Source of the DNA: Alloacidobacterium sp963823845
Lineage (GTDB): Bacteria > Acidobacteriota > Terriglobia > Terriglobales > Acidobacteriaceae
DNA length: 64,000 nucleotides
Direction of reading: 5' to 3'
Assembly: GCA_963823845.1 (NCBI GenBank)
Contig: CAWGND010000014.1
Span: forward strand, 930,001-994,000
The first letter of the stretch is position 1; the number at the start of each line of letters is the position of its first letter. Positions 47,081 to 57,236 of this stretch are shown here, in pieces. Position numbers and translations under genes: made by a program. The notes under the pieces are model-generated. The model worked only from the letters and a program-made list of their open reading frames with translations, was not told where the DNA came from and did not search any database.

Positions 47081-47296
47081 CTATCCCTGGCTCAGCTCGG
47101 CGTCGCCCTCTTCCCCGCCAAAAAATGCCATCGCCGCCTCATCTTCGATATCCTGCGGGCAATCCACGGCGGCAATCACCTTGCGCCTGGTACAAATAGC
47201 GTCACTGGAACTAATGCTCTGGGCAATGTGTCCGAAATCGCTCTCCTCCGGATCCCAGTTGCACCAAATGTCCAACTGAAGCTTGTAGTACGCCAT
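47081..47296 (-). CDS. 71-residue conserved-type small acidic protein
   Basis: MAYYKLQLDIWCNWDPEESD, then SSSDAICTRRKVIAAVDCPQ and EAAMAFFGGEEGDAEL. A very strong Shine-Dalgarno (GGAAGGAGGTCCC) lies just before the ATG. I recall relatives with MAYYxLxLEVWCDWDP and DIEDExAMxFFGGEEGD from other acidobacteria, so this is very likely real. Acidic, single compact domain; role unknown. Monocistronic. Confidence 0.78.
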   Translation of the reverse strand: MAYYKLQLDIWCNWDPEESDFGHIAQSISSSDAICTRRKVIAAVDCPQDIEDEAAMAFFGGEEGDAELSQG

Positions 47297-47530
47297 GGGA
47301 CCTCCTTCCGTCCGCAGGACTTTCGATTGCTGGCTGGGAAGCGTGCAGCTTCAGGCCAAAGACGCTGTAGGGCGGTAAGCCTCTCTCATAAAAGCTGGCC
47401 AACTCTCGTTAGCTTGGGCCTATGATGCTAGGACTCGACAGCTTTCCACCTCTTTCACTGCTGAACAGCTAAGTTAACAGAAGATACCAACTAGTCTGAT
47501 CTCAGTTCCGCTGAGTTCCTTGTGAAGAAA

Positions 47531-48460
47531 TCAGTCTTGTACATCCGGCGCCAGCAGGAGAATCTTCCCAATACCGCCTCTCTCCCCTAGCACATGTGCT
47601 TCAGCCGCATCACGCAACGGCATCCGGCGACCGATGGGCAGAACGAACTTGCCATCGCGCACGTCATCCGCAAACTCACGCACTTTGGATGGATCAGGCT
47701 GCGCCCGCACACGCTTAATCTTCACTGACGGATTCTGCGCGGCCGCGCTCTCCGGCACCATAGCGGCATAGCCAAAGGAACCGCCCTGCCTTACTTTTGC
47801 GATTAGCTTCGCTGCAACGTCACCACCAACGGTGTCGGCAACTGCATCCACTGAGCGGAACTTCTCAATCGCTTCATCGTCATCAATGGCCAGCACGCCT
47901 GCGACACCGAGGGAGCGGGCGTCATCCAGCTCTTTGCGGCGAACGCCTGCAATCACCTGCGCGCCTATCTTCTTTGCCGAATGCACGGCGGCGCGCCCCA
48001 CACTGCCCAGCGCTCCGATTATCAGAACAACCTGTCCTTTTTGCACGTTTGTCGCATGTCGCACAAGCTGGTCGCCGGTGAGTGCAATCAGCGGAATCGC
48101 GGCCGCGTCTGTCAGGTCTACGCCGTCCGGGAGATGTGTCACGTCCGAATCGTCCACTGCCACTAACTCAGCATAGGTGGCGTTCGATAGCACAAGAACG
48201 CGGTCGCCGGGCTTGAATTGCGTCACATTTGCGCCTACCGCACGTACGATGCCACTCACATCGCGCCCAAGAATTGTGGGAAACGTTAACGGAAAATCTT
48301 TCTGCCTCATCCCCGAACGCACTTTCCAGTCGATCGGATTGACGCTCGCCGCGGCTGCCGCAATCAGGACCGTATCTCCGCTGACCTGCGGTTCGGGAAC
48401 GTTATCTTCAAAGGTCAGCCTCTCAGGACCACCATACTCATACAGCACCACTGCTTTCAT
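47531..48460 (-). CDS. NADP-dependent medium-chain oxidoreductase (quinone-reductase-like)
   Basis: Start taken at MKAVVLYEYGGPERLTFEDN (48460); in-frame ATGs exist to 48505. About 309 residues: GroES-like N domain (PTILGRDVSGIVRAVGANVT) and Rossmann domain with VLIIGALGSVGRAAVHSAKK. No structural or catalytic zinc cysteines, so it belongs to the zinc-independent quinone oxidoreductase branch, reducing quinones or enones with NADPH. Intact. Divergent from the GAF-PP2C gene. Confidence 0.92.
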   Translation of the reverse strand: MKAVVLYEYGGPERLTFEDNVPEPQVSGDTVLIAAAAASVNPIDWKVRSGMRQKDFPLTFPTILGRDVSGIVRAVGANVTQFKPGDRVLVLSNATYAELVAVDDSDVTHLPDGVDLTDAAAIPLIALTGDQLVRHATNVQKGQVVLIIGALGSVGRAAVHSAKKIGAQVIAGVRRKELDDARSLGVAGVLAIDDDEAIEKFRSVDAVADTVGGDVAAKLIAKVRQGGSFGYAAMVPESAAAQNPSVKIKRVRAQPDPSKVREFADDVRDGKFVLPIGRRMPLRDAAEAHVLGERGGIGKILLLAPDVQD

Positions 48461-48721
48461 CGCGTATCTCATATTCCAGCCCGCAGACCTCGCAGGCATA
48501 TTCAACCTCCCAATCAGATGCGCAGGAACCAGCTCGGGTCTCTACGGGATAACTTCCAGGTTGCCACTCACTTCTGCGGAACTGAGCCATTGACTACTGC
48601 TGCTCTTCAAAATGGATTCGAACTGTCTTTGGGCGAGTGTTCCGTACTCAAGAGATTGCATCGCAGTACCCGCTCGCACATCTATCAAGTAGCCCACATA
48701 GTGGGTTCAAAGGGGGCACTT

Positions 48722-49993
48722 ATGGCCGCCTTCCCCGCTACAGTTCAGCCTCGCCACGCCATCTCACCGCTCCACTCCTCCCGCGAATTCGTTCAGGTTC
48801 TGATGAAGCTGCAACGGGCCACGAATCTGATCGCCTCCACCCTCGACCTCGACGCCCTGCTCGATCGCGTCGTCAATGACATCGCTGACTCTATTGGAAA
48901 TGTGAAGGTTGCAGTATGGCTTCGTGCAGGCGATACAGACGAGATGGTCCTGCATGGAGTGCGGGGCTGCACAAAGTACCACAAGGGCGACCGGCTGCAA
49001 ATCGGGCGCCAGGGCATGGTCGGCCACGTGGCAGCCACGGGCAAAATGCGCTACGCCTGCGACGTCCACCAGGACCCTTACTATATCGCCTGCGAGCCCG
49101 CCACACGCTCTGAAGTCGGCATCCCCCTGAAGACAGCCGGCCTGGTCATCGGCGTTCTTCTCATAGACCATCATCAGACGAACGCCTTCTCAGATGATCA
49201 ACTCAAGGTGATGCAGGCGCTTGCCGGACACATCGCTATTGCCATCGAGAACGCCCGCCTCTTCCGGCTCGAGCGCTTTGAGCGCAAACGCATGCTGCAG
49301 GAGTCCGCCGAGGCCCGCGCGATCCAGCAAGCGCTCTTTCTGAAGCCCGTGCCGCTCATCCCTGGCTTCGCCTTTGAAACAGCCTGGCATCCCGCGGGAG
49401 CCGTCGCAGGCGACTGGTTCGATTTCATCGATCTTGGCCACGAGCGCTACGGCATCGCCCTGGCCGATGTCTCCGGAAAGGGCATGCCCGCCGCCCTCCT
49501 CATGTCCGCGACCCGGGCCATCCTGCGCTCGCTCGCGCCTCTCCATTCCTCGCCCGCGCAGACCCTCGAACACCTCAACAAGATAATCACAGAAGATCTT
49601 CCAACTGGAAAGTTCATCACCATGGTCTACGGGGTGCTCGATGCCGGTTCTCGCAAACTCACCATGGCCAGCGCCGGACACCTTCGTCCCCTGCTCATCA
49701 ATCATCATTGTTCGTTTCTCGAATTAGATACCGGCCTGCCGCTTGGCCTCGGGGTGTCCTCGTACCCACAGTGCACCATTACGCTCACCCCCGGCACCAA
49801 ACTGCTGCTTTATACCGACGGCATCACGGAAGCCATGGGTAGCACAGAGGAAGAGTATGGTTCGGCCCGCCTCATCGAACACTTTCTGCGGCCCGGGGCC
49901 TGCGTCGACAGCCTTATCGCCGATGTCCAGCGCTTCGGCGCTGGATCGGATCGAACCGACGATGCGACGGCCGTCCTCATCCGCAGCCGCTGA
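48722..49993 (+). CDS. GAF-domain SpoIIE/PP2C serine phosphatase
   Basis: 423 residues from ATG 48722; the frame is open upstream but without ribosome site. A GAF domain (about 35-175, MVGHVAATGKMRYACDVHQD, EVGIPLKTAGLVIGVLLIDH) is followed by a linker helix and a SpoIIE-type PP2C domain (WHPAGAVAGDWFDFIDLGHE, IALADVSGKGMPAALLMSAT, LLLYTDGITEAMGSTEEEYG) with the metal-binding Asp residues. Such proteins dephosphorylate anti-sigma-factor antagonists in partner-switching stress regulation. Intact. Confidence 0.92.
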   Translation: MAAFPATVQPRHAISPLHSSREFVQVLMKLQRATNLIASTLDLDALLDRVVNDIADSIGNVKVAVWLRAGDTDEMVLHGVRGCTKYHKGDRLQIGRQGMVGHVAATGKMRYACDVHQDPYYIACEPATRSEVGIPLKTAGLVIGVLLIDHHQTNAFSDDQLKVMQALAGHIAIAIENARLFRLERFERKRMLQESAEARAIQQALFLKPVPLIPGFAFETAWHPAGAVAGDWFDFIDLGHERYGIALADVSGKGMPAALLMSATRAILRSLAPLHSSPAQTLEHLNKIITEDLPTGKFITMVYGVLDAGSRKLTMASAGHLRPLLINHHCSFLELDTGLPLGLGVSSYPQCTITLTPGTKLLLYTDGITEAMGSTEEEYGSARLIEHFLRPGACVDSLIADVQRFGAGSDRTDDATAVLIRSR

Positions 49994-50341
49994 GGACGAC
50001 GGAGCCGTCGGAGGAATGCCCAATCGCTAACATTTCGCGGAGATGTTTGGTGATTCTATCGCTTCAGGATTGCCGATGCATGAAAAACGACGTTTGAGTA
50101 ACTTCGTCGCTGACTTTGTGTCGAGGTGGGCGAACTTACCTGAAAGCTGACTTTACCGGCAGTACGAGTCCGGTAGTTTGATCCAGCCGGCAATCGAAGC
50201 ATGTGCGAATTACGATAACGAAGCTGAACGCGCGGGAATACCCCATTTGGGGGCAAATGTTGACGGCCCTCTCAGGGCATGGCCTTGCCGATCAAAGTCC
50301 TGCGCCGGTGCAATACAGAATCTTGCGCGTAGAAGGGGTGC
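49994..50341. other. 0.35 kb intergenic between convergent genes
   Basis: Contains a copy of the dispersed repeat at 50075-50105; otherwise no supported gene. Confidence 0.5.
50075..50105 (+). repeat. Dispersed palindromic repeat copy
   Basis: GATGCATGAAAAACGACGTT followed by TGAGTAACTTCG. Confidence 0.6.
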
Positions 50342-51347
50342 TTACGGCTTTCGAGGGGGAATGTGCTTCCAGGGCGGAAAAACCTCCATACCGAGCCGGG
50401 CGACTTCCGCTTCCACATCTGCAAACTGTTCAGTCAGCGGAAAGCCGAGGCCCTTCCACGCTTCCAGACCGCCCGCCAGTACATGAATGTTATGAATCCC
50501 GTGCTTCCTCATGGCCACCGCCACGCGCGCACTCACAAAACTGTTCCTGGATCTGCAGTAGAGCACCAGCTTGACGTCACTGGGGATGACGATGCGCTTT
50601 TTGCGCCGAATTTCGAGCGGATCGAGGCGCACCGCTCCTGGAATGGCGGCCACACCCTCAGGATCCTCCTCAAAGCGCAGCAGATCGACGACACAAATTT
50701 CTCCCCCGAATCCAATCGCGACTTCAACAGTTCGGGATGGATCTGCAGCGGTCGAAGTAAGCGGATCATCAGCACGAGCTGGGCGAGTTTCAAGACAAAG
50801 AAGATCAGAAGCGGAATGCCGAATATCAGAACCAGCGCAGTCGCAACAACGGAGATGCGCTGTGCCACCCTATCCAACTGCCGCGCGAAAAGAAAGCCGC
50901 AGCCGATGTACGCGCCCGCCCAAAGGGAGGCCCCTCCGGCATCGTGCACAAGGAAAGCGGCTCGCGAGGCCCCCAGCATCCCCGCTAACGGAGGACAGAT
51001 GCCGTCCAGGCCAGGCACAAACTTGGCAATCAGTAAAAGTCGGAGACCTTTTTTCGCAAAGATTTCCCTTCCCCGGCGGATGCAGAAGCTGGGATCGGAC
51101 GTCAAGGCGCACAGCAATCGCAATACACGCTTGCCACGTAGACGGCCGGCTTCGAACCAGACCAGGTCAGCCCACAGGCATCCCAGCACAGCGACCATCA
51201 GGACTCCAACAAAATTCAGCTTGCCAGCGCCGGCCAGCGCTCCGCCGGTAAGCAAAAAAGAAGGGCGGGAACCGGAAGACAGAGCTGACGCGCGAGTACA
51301 GCAACAAACAGGATGGGATAGGTGATGTGGGTCAGATAGTAGCTCAT
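50342..51347 (-). pseudogene. DedA/VTT membrane protein fused to rhodanese, two frameshifts
   Basis: From ATG 51347: MSYYLTHITYPILFVAVLAR, then (frame 2) FLLTGGALAGAGKLNFVGVL, LIAKFVPGLDGICPPLAGML (the VTT-domain motif), and (frame 3) PSDVKLVLYCRSRNSFVSAR with the rhodanese catalytic Cys loop, ending EVFPPWKHIPPRKP. Adding one base near 51250 and one near 50700 yields 335 residues. DedA proteins scramble or transport polyprenyl/phospholipids; the fused rhodanese transfers sulfane sulfur. Such fusions are known. Two lesions make it inactive unless they are sequence errors. Confidence 0.85.
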
Positions 51348-51851
51348 GCGCGTCCCAGTCTCTATCGGTTCCGATCATATTCCTCAGCACACTCGCGATC
51401 TTAAGAGAGAAGAAGGCCTGGGGAGCCATTTTCGTGCTACTGGGCAAAGATGTTCCTCGCTGCAGCCGGTTTCTGGAAACTCCTAGGCGCCGGCGTATTG
51501 GCGTATTCGGTTTTCTTGGCGTCATAGTGCATGAAAAACGGCGTTTTCGCCGAGTTCACCTATGCTGCGGGGCACCTCAATATTCTAAAGGCCGATCATG
51601 GGGTCGCGGTTCAGGAGACCGCGACCATACGAGAGACACGCAAAGCGAGGCGCTACACACCCAAGAACGTGTTGCGCCTGCCCGACCTTGATCTCTAGGA
51701 AAACAAAACACTGATATCGATGACTGTGAGATAGCGATTCTGTTCCAGAAAGGCTATCAAGCTACTAAAAGTGATCGCGCAGAGATCAGACTAGGGAGAC
51801 CGACGACGACCAACCACGTGGTATCAGGAGACCGAGCCTAAAACAGAAACG
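51348..51851. other. 0.5 kb intergenic
   Basis: Holds a repeat copy at 51526-51560. No supported gene; short frames on the plus strand have no family features. Confidence 0.5.
51526..51560 (+). repeat. Dispersed palindromic repeat copy (best palindrome)
   Basis: AGTGCATGAAAAACGGCGTT followed by TTCGCCGAGTTCACC; GAAAAACG-GCGTTTTC pairs as a hairpin. Confidence 0.65.
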
Positions 51852-53453
51852 CTACTCTTCACATCTTTCGAGACCAGTCCATCCTTGGCGGAGGTACTCG
51901 CGACGCACCTCTACTTTGAAATCCCAATCGCTGTAAGGGGGGCCAATGACGCCAAGTGAACTGGAGATAACACCCGGCGTCTCTCTGACCCGGTCGCGCA
52001 ATTCGCGCAGGTATGTCGCGCGCTTCTGCAACACGTCATACGAATTGACATGAATCGGAATAGCGAAATCAGCGAGGTGGTCGGGATCATAACCTAGAGG
52101 GACCGAAAGCAATGCACGGTAATTGTCGATGGCAGTAGCGGTTGTGGTAACCAAGACTATCGAGAGCGCAATTTGCATGGAAACCAGGATCAGATATGTC
52201 ACCTGCATCCAGACCGTGGGGCCTGCAACCTGCAATCCGGAGTGAAGGAGTTGACGAAGATCGGGCCTGGCCGCTTGGAATGCGGGCAAGAGCGCAATCG
52301 CTAAGCTTGTTAAGAGTGCGAGTGCCGCGCTCAACAGAATCACACGCCCATCGAGCGGCACATGTAGCCCGTTCGGGAAAAGTTGCCAAGGTAAAAAGGC
52401 CGTGACAATAGGTAAGGTTCGCCAAGAAATTACTAAGCCGATCAATGTCCCAAATAGACTGATCAGCGCAGCTTCCGTGAGTGATTGCTGTGCGATTTTC
52501 CCTACGCTCGCTCCGAGCGCCATCCTTAAAGCGAATTCCTGCTGCCGAGAAGCTCCATGGGCCAGAAGAAGAATAGAGACATTCAAACAGCCAATCCCGA
52601 GAAGCAAGAAAACAGCGGCAAGGATGAAATAAAGAGCCTTTCCCAGAGAACGTTTGAATCGGTCGTTGATACTGTTTAGATCAACCGCTGTTTGCTCGAC
52701 CGAGGGATGTTCACGCCGCATTTGCTCGAAAATGGGCAGAATTTCTCCTGTCGCTTGTCGCTTTGTAAATCCAGGCCGTAATCGTAAAACCGTCATGAAG
52801 CTCTGTGCAGACGGATCTGATTTGTCGAGAGGAACATATACGTCGCAGTCCCACCAGGTGAAGGTGCGCGGCATGATCCCTAATATCGTGTAGGCTCGAC
52901 CTCCCAAACGAAATGTCTGACCGACCACCTCCGGATTGCGGTTAAAACGCTTTTGCCAATACTGGTAGGAAAGGACAACCACTGGCTGAGGCGCTTGGTT
53001 ATCCGGCGCGTCTGATGGCAGAAATGTTCTCCCCAAACGCGCTGGAACACCGAAGAACCGGAATGCATTTCCAGATAAAAACAGGACGTCAACATCTTGC
53101 GGAATACCCGAAGTTGTTTCGGCCTCGGGCCGCTCATCCATCTCAACGAGTTCCTCGATCGATTGGGCTTGACGTAACTGCTGAATCTGTTCCCTTAAAA
53201 TTGCTGGAGTGTATTCGATCTCGAGCTTTTCGCGGTAGCTTAGTTCCACGATACGATCAGCATTCCGATACGGGAACGGATGCAGAACGATATGTTCGAG
53301 CAAGCTGAGTGCGGTGATGGTGGCAGAAATACCTAGAGAGAGTGAAAGAATCGCGACAAGTGAGATCGCGGGTCGCCTTAACAATGAACGGATTGCGAAC
53401 TTAAGCTCGATGAGTGAGGTAGGCACGTATCGACTCAGCTTTGGAAGGTGCAC
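51852..53453 (-). CDS. ABC transporter permease (ADOP/MacB-FtsX type), truncated
   Basis: 533 residues from GTG 53453. N-terminal IRSLLRRPAISLVAILSLSL helix, a MacB-like periplasmic core (GRTFLPSDAPDNQAPQPVVV, VVLSYQYWQKRFNRNPEVVG) and a three-helix FtsX unit (about 270-410, FALRMALGASVGKIAQQSLT), then the start of the second half. Family members are about 800 residues with two FtsX units, so roughly the last 270 residues are missing; the frame ends with an unrelated short tail. No ATPase partner nearby. Probably non-functional. Confidence 0.8.
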   Translation of the reverse strand: MHLPKLSRYVPTSLIELKFAIRSLLRRPAISLVAILSLSLGISATITALSLLEHIVLHPFPYRNADRIVELSYREKLEIEYTPAILREQIQQLRQAQSIEELVEMDERPEAETTSGIPQDVDVLFLSGNAFRFFGVPARLGRTFLPSDAPDNQAPQPVVVLSYQYWQKRFNRNPEVVGQTFRLGGRAYTILGIMPRTFTWWDCDVYVPLDKSDPSAQSFMTVLRLRPGFTKRQATGEILPIFEQMRREHPSVEQTAVDLNSINDRFKRSLGKALYFILAAVFLLLGIGCLNVSILLLAHGASRQQEFALRMALGASVGKIAQQSLTEAALISLFGTLIGLVISWRTLPIVTAFLPWQLFPNGLHVPLDGRVILLSAALALLTSLAIALLPAFQAARPDLRQLLHSGLQVAGPTVWMQVTYLILVSMQIALSIVLVTTTATAIDNYRALLSVPLGYDPDHLADFAIPIHVNSYDVLQKRATYLRELRDRVRETPGVISSSLGVIGPPYSDWDFKVEVRREYLRQGWTGLERCEE

Positions 53454-54020
53454 TACTCGACCGATTCATCTTATCAGCATTCAGTTGAACCGAGCAGAAG
53501 AAGCCAAACCTCGCGTTTGAGGCCCCGATCCGTGCCGATCACAAATCGCGCTTTACGCTCCGGTTTTCTGGAAATTGTTCGTTGAAATTCTGCAAGTCGT
53601 GCACATGTCAGAACCTTACCAGATGGGAATCTGTTTGATGGCTCAGGAATAAGGGAATAAGGATGAATTCCCTTCTCATTTCAAATATCTCTCCGACCTA
53701 AATTTCTTTTAATTTGCCTGTCCGTTTTACCCAAGTTCGACACGCTTATTAGATAGAAGGACCTTCACGGTAACGTGATAGGCGAAATGCTCCATTTAGC
53801 GGAGTGAGTTTGCGAGCGGTCACCAAATTAACGGTATAGCTTCAGACACCAAGGACAGTCGACGGTGAAAGTTGGTGATGAGAATGTTTGAACAGCCTCG
53901 AATCCAATCAGCCTTCAATGGAGTAGGGTATCGGATGACAAATTCGACCGAAGCCGAAGCTTTCTTGCCGCGAATCGTCGTGGGAATAGCAATCGGATCG
54001 CGAACTTCAATCAGAGAGGT
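53454..54020. other. 0.57 kb gap
   Basis: No supported gene on either strand. A minus-strand frame (53820-54125) lacks family features. It contains the promoter region of the LysR remnant. Confidence 0.45.
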
Positions 54021-54970
54021 TTGAGCTTGTCTCTCACAATTGAAATTCGCTTCCAAAATGCAGCTCTCATCCTGGCTGATGAATTGAATTTTACGCGTGC
54101 GGCAGAACGACTGAGGATTACGCAACCGGCTCTGAGCAAACAGATACTTGCGCTTGAAGAACGATTAGGCTTCAAGGTATTCGAGCGAAGTCAAAGGCAA
54201 GTCAATTTGACCGACGCCGGGGAAGTCTTTATCGGGGGTTGTCGGGACGCATCCGCAGTTCTTGAGAGGGCAATTCGACTTGCTAAAGCGAGCCACGAAG
54301 AAGTACAGCCAGTTGTCACCATCGGATTTAGCCCCTATGCAGATCCTCTTTTGGTCGCGTGTATCCTCGGAGTCCATATGCCCTTGTATCCGAATCTCAG
54401 GCTGCGTATTGAGAGCATGTTTGCGCCGGACCTCACGCATGGAGTAACCGCGTCGGAGCTGGATCTAGCTATCATCACAGAGCCCAGCGATAGTCCCCAA
54501 CTCACTCGGGTACAGATAGCCACGGAGCCATTGTGTGTGATTATGCCTTCCGATCTCCTGCTACCGCCAAGCAGTCGGTTTCAATGAGTGACTTCGGGGG
54601 CCTCGGCTGGATGGTGTTTGCACGCAAAGCACATCCTCTCATCTACGATCGTCTGATGGATGAAGCTCGTTTGGCGAATGTCACACCTGTTGAAGTTCAC
54701 CACTACTTGAGTGCTGAAGAGTCAGTCCGGCTCGTTGGTGAGAATTTTGGGGTGGCCTTTGTTGCTAAAGGAATCGCGGAACAACTCAGAGGTCAAGGTA
54801 TAGCGATGCGTCCACTGTCCCCTTCATCATTACACGTCTCCTCCTACCTCGTACTTCGCTCCGACCAATCGTCGCGGCTCGTGAACGAGTTCGGACGAGC
54901 ATTCCTAAGAAAAGTCCTTCCTAACAATAGACTCGCAGCAGCTTCCGGCCAATTACTCCTTCGCTTATAG
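54021..54970 (+). pseudogene. LysR family regulator, one frameshift
   Basis: The helix-turn-helix ELNFTRAAERLRITQPALSK, then QILALEERLGFKVFERSQRQ are classic LysR. The effector domain begins (VVTIGFSPYADPLLVACILG) and the frame fails after CVIMPSDL near 54565; homology resumes in another frame with AKQSVSMSDFGGLGWMVFAR and ESVRLVGENFGVAFVAKGIA, to 54970. One added base gives 316 residues, typical for the family. Ligand and targets unknown. Confidence 0.86.
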
Positions 54971-55186
54971 GTGAAGATTCAAATCGCTGATCTTCAGTTT
55001 TCTTTCGAGCGCCCAGCCTAGATCGTTTTCTTTGGTTAAAATTTGGTGTTTCGTGAGCTTGTACCCACAACGACCGACAAAATGCGTCATATTCCCAGAG
55101 GGAATAATGGTCTCTCCAAATTTCATTGGACGGAACTCCTCTTATCTGCAACTGTGCGATGTGAACCGAAAACGAAGAGGTGAAAC
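54971..55186. other. Spacer before the integration module
   Basis: No gene recognised. Presumably contains the promoter of the AlpA-like regulator. Confidence 0.4.
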
Positions 55187-55537
55187 ATGCCCAGCACCGT
55201 GGCGAGAAACTCTAGGATCATTAATCAAACAATTCGGGGGATTGGTGCAGAGCAGTCCCGATCTTCGCAATCGATTATGAGGAAGCCCCCCTACTCTCAA
55301 AAGCCAGCAGAACTAAATGTTGAGAGAGCATCATCGAAATTGGATGACGTGGCCTTTTTGCGCCTGCCCGAAGTGAAAGCTATTACTGGACTCTCAAAAT
55401 CGAGTCTCTACGGACTCATCAAAGAACAGAGCTTCCCTGCGCCCGTTCGGCTTGGTGCGCGTGCAGTTGCGTGGGTCAGATCCGAGGTGAGGCAGTGGGC
55501 CGCAGAGCGCGTCCGTGCTTCACGGTCCGTTGCTTAA
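55187..55537 (+). CDS. AlpA-type phage/island regulatory protein
   Basis: 116 residues. The C-terminal half, FLRLPEVKAITGLSKSSLYG and IKEQSFPAPVRLGARAVAWV, followed by RSEVRQWAAERVRAS, is the winged helix of the AlpA/excisionase group (residues about 56-108). Such proteins activate integrase transcription or act as excisionases of P4-like islands. The 3' end overlaps the integrase gene tail by 62 bases, convergently. The first 50 residues are unstructured in look. Confidence 0.88.
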   Translation: MPSTVARNSRIINQTIRGIGAEQSRSSQSIMRKPPYSQKPAELNVERASSKLDDVAFLRLPEVKAITGLSKSSLYGLIKEQSFPAPVRLGARAVAWVRSEVRQWAAERVRASRSVA

Positions 55538-56786
55538 TGCCACCACGTGTACCGACACGCCGATTGCCTTTACCCGACTCACGGGTTTGATCCAGGAAAT
55601 CTGCCCAGCGTTGCATCATGACGCGACGCTGAGGAAGGTAGAGAGCCTTGTTATACGCTGCCTCCACATCATTCTTCGGAGCGTGAGCGAGCTGCATTTC
55701 GATATGACCGCGTTCATATCCCAATTCGTTAAGGATCGTAGATGCCAAGCCTCGAAAGCCATGGCCGGTCATCGCGCCCTTGTAGCCCATCCGCTTTAGG
55801 GCACCAAGCATCGAGTTCTTGTTCATATAAGGGCAGCTTCGTTCGCCAGGAAACAACCACACATCGTTCTTTCGACGTTCCCATAGTTCGTCCAACAAGG
55901 CGACCACTTGACGTGAAAGTGGAACCAAATGGGGGCGCCTCATCTTCATTCGTCCAGCCGGTATGCTCCATAGCTTCTCTTTGCGATCGAACTCCGTCCA
56001 TTGTGCTGGAATCAACTCGCCAGTGCGCACGAATACAAGCGCCATCATCTGCAATGCTAGCCGCACGAAATGTGATCCATCATAAAGGTCAATCTTTTTC
56101 AACAGAGCCGACAGCTCAGACGCGTCCACTCGAGCAAAGTTTGTTGTAATGCGTTGTTTCAAGATGTCAGCAGGGCGGAAAGCAGCGGCAGGGTTCTGCT
56201 CAGCCAGCCCAAACGCCATTGCGTACCGGAAGATTTGTTGCGTGTTCTGTAACGCTCTGCGAGCTACATCCGCCGCGCCACGCTCTTCGATTGCCAGGAT
56301 CATCTTTGCAATCTCAGGCGGCTTAATAGCGGCTATCGGCCGGTTTCCAATACGGCTCAGAACATCTTCCTGGATGCGACTCTCTGTGTCCCGCGCGTAT
56401 CGTTCAACTTTGCCCTCTTTCCATTTCTCAAACCACTGTGCAGCAACCTCGCGAAAGGGGTTCTCCGCATCTGCATTGGCCTCGGCGCTTGCACCTCGTT
56501 TGGATTCCAGTTCAGCGCTCTTTTCCGCTTTTCGCTCCGCCATGGGGTCAATTCCACCGTGTAGTTCGGCACGAGCGGCAGCATGCGCGGCACGAGCGTC
56601 CGCGAGGCCGACCATGGGATAGCTCCCGAAAGCCATAAGCCGGAATTTACCTTGAAAGCGATACTTCCAACGCCAAAGCTTGGAGCCATTCGGCAGTACG
56701 GCCAAGAACAAACCGTGCCCGTCAGTAAGGTGATAAGGTTTGGCTGCTGGCTTAGCTGCTCTGATCCTCAATTGTGTGAGAGCCAT
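55476..56786 (-). CDS. P4-type tyrosine integrase
   Basis: 436 residues. The DUF4102 N-terminal domain (LRIRAAKPAAKPYHLTDGHG) and SAM-like core precede the catalytic domain: VRTGELIPAQWTEFD (first Arg region), HLVPLSRQVVALLDEL, TGHGFRGLASTILNELGYER (His-x-x-Arg), AHAPKNDVEAAYNKALYLPQ with the nucleophilic Tyr. All expected residues are seen. It catalyses site-specific insertion, usually into the 3' end of a tRNA gene; tRNA-Gln lies 232 bases upstream. Frame intact, so the island might be mobile. Confidence 0.95.
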   Translation of the reverse strand: MALTQLRIRAAKPAAKPYHLTDGHGLFLAVLPNGSKLWRWKYRFQGKFRLMAFGSYPMVGLADARAAHAAARAELHGGIDPMAERKAEKSAELESKRGASAEANADAENPFREVAAQWFEKWKEGKVERYARDTESRIQEDVLSRIGNRPIAAIKPPEIAKMILAIEERGAADVARRALQNTQQIFRYAMAFGLAEQNPAAAFRPADILKQRITTNFARVDASELSALLKKIDLYDGSHFVRLALQMMALVFVRTGELIPAQWTEFDRKEKLWSIPAGRMKMRRPHLVPLSRQVVALLDELWERRKNDVWLFPGERSCPYMNKNSMLGALKRMGYKGAMTGHGFRGLASTILNELGYERGHIEMQLAHAPKNDVEAAYNKALYLPQRRVMMQRWADFLDQTRESGKGNRRVGTRGGIKQRTVKHGRALRPTASPRI

Positions 56787-57018
56787 GAAAGTATCCGGGT
56801 GAGGATACCGTTCTGGTCGGGACTCGCCGTATCCTCATTTGGGTTGGGATATGAGGATATGCCGACCGAGAAGTATCCTCGTTCTTGTCCGGCTGTCATC
56901 GTACCACGGCGGACGGCTCAACACCAAGAACTTGTTTTAAATGAGATATTTACTGCGGATTTAATTGAACTTCTTTGGACTCTACTGAACCGCAATAAAC
57001 CGCTTTAAATTCGACTTT

Positions 57019-57092
57019 TGGCTGCCCCCCAGGGATTCGAACCCCGATATGCTGATCCAGAGTCAGCTGTCCTACCATTGAACGAGGGGGCA
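57019..57092 (-). tRNA. tRNA-Gln(CTG)
   Basis: Minus strand, 5' end at 57092. The acceptor pairs TGCCCCC with GGGGGCA, a D-arm with GGTAGGAC, anticodon stem GCTGA/TCAGC around loop CTCTGGA (anticodon CTG), T-arm GGTTCGAATCC, and encoded CCA at 57021-57019. The integrase lies just past its 3' end, so the T-arm/acceptor end is the likely attachment core. Confidence 0.93.
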
Positions 57093-57236
57093 ATATTTGC
57101 CCAGCGGATCCGCTGAACGTTGAGTATTACCTCATTCATAGTAAAAGCTCTGACAAGTTCGGTCAACTCACAGCGTATCTTGATCTTACGTGCAGCGTAA
57201 ATTCCTGAGCCGATCAATTACAATCGCACTCATAGC

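Noticed and set aside
53820..54125. Minus-strand 101-residue frame upstream of LysR
   Set aside because: Overlaps the LysR start and shows no recognisable domain.
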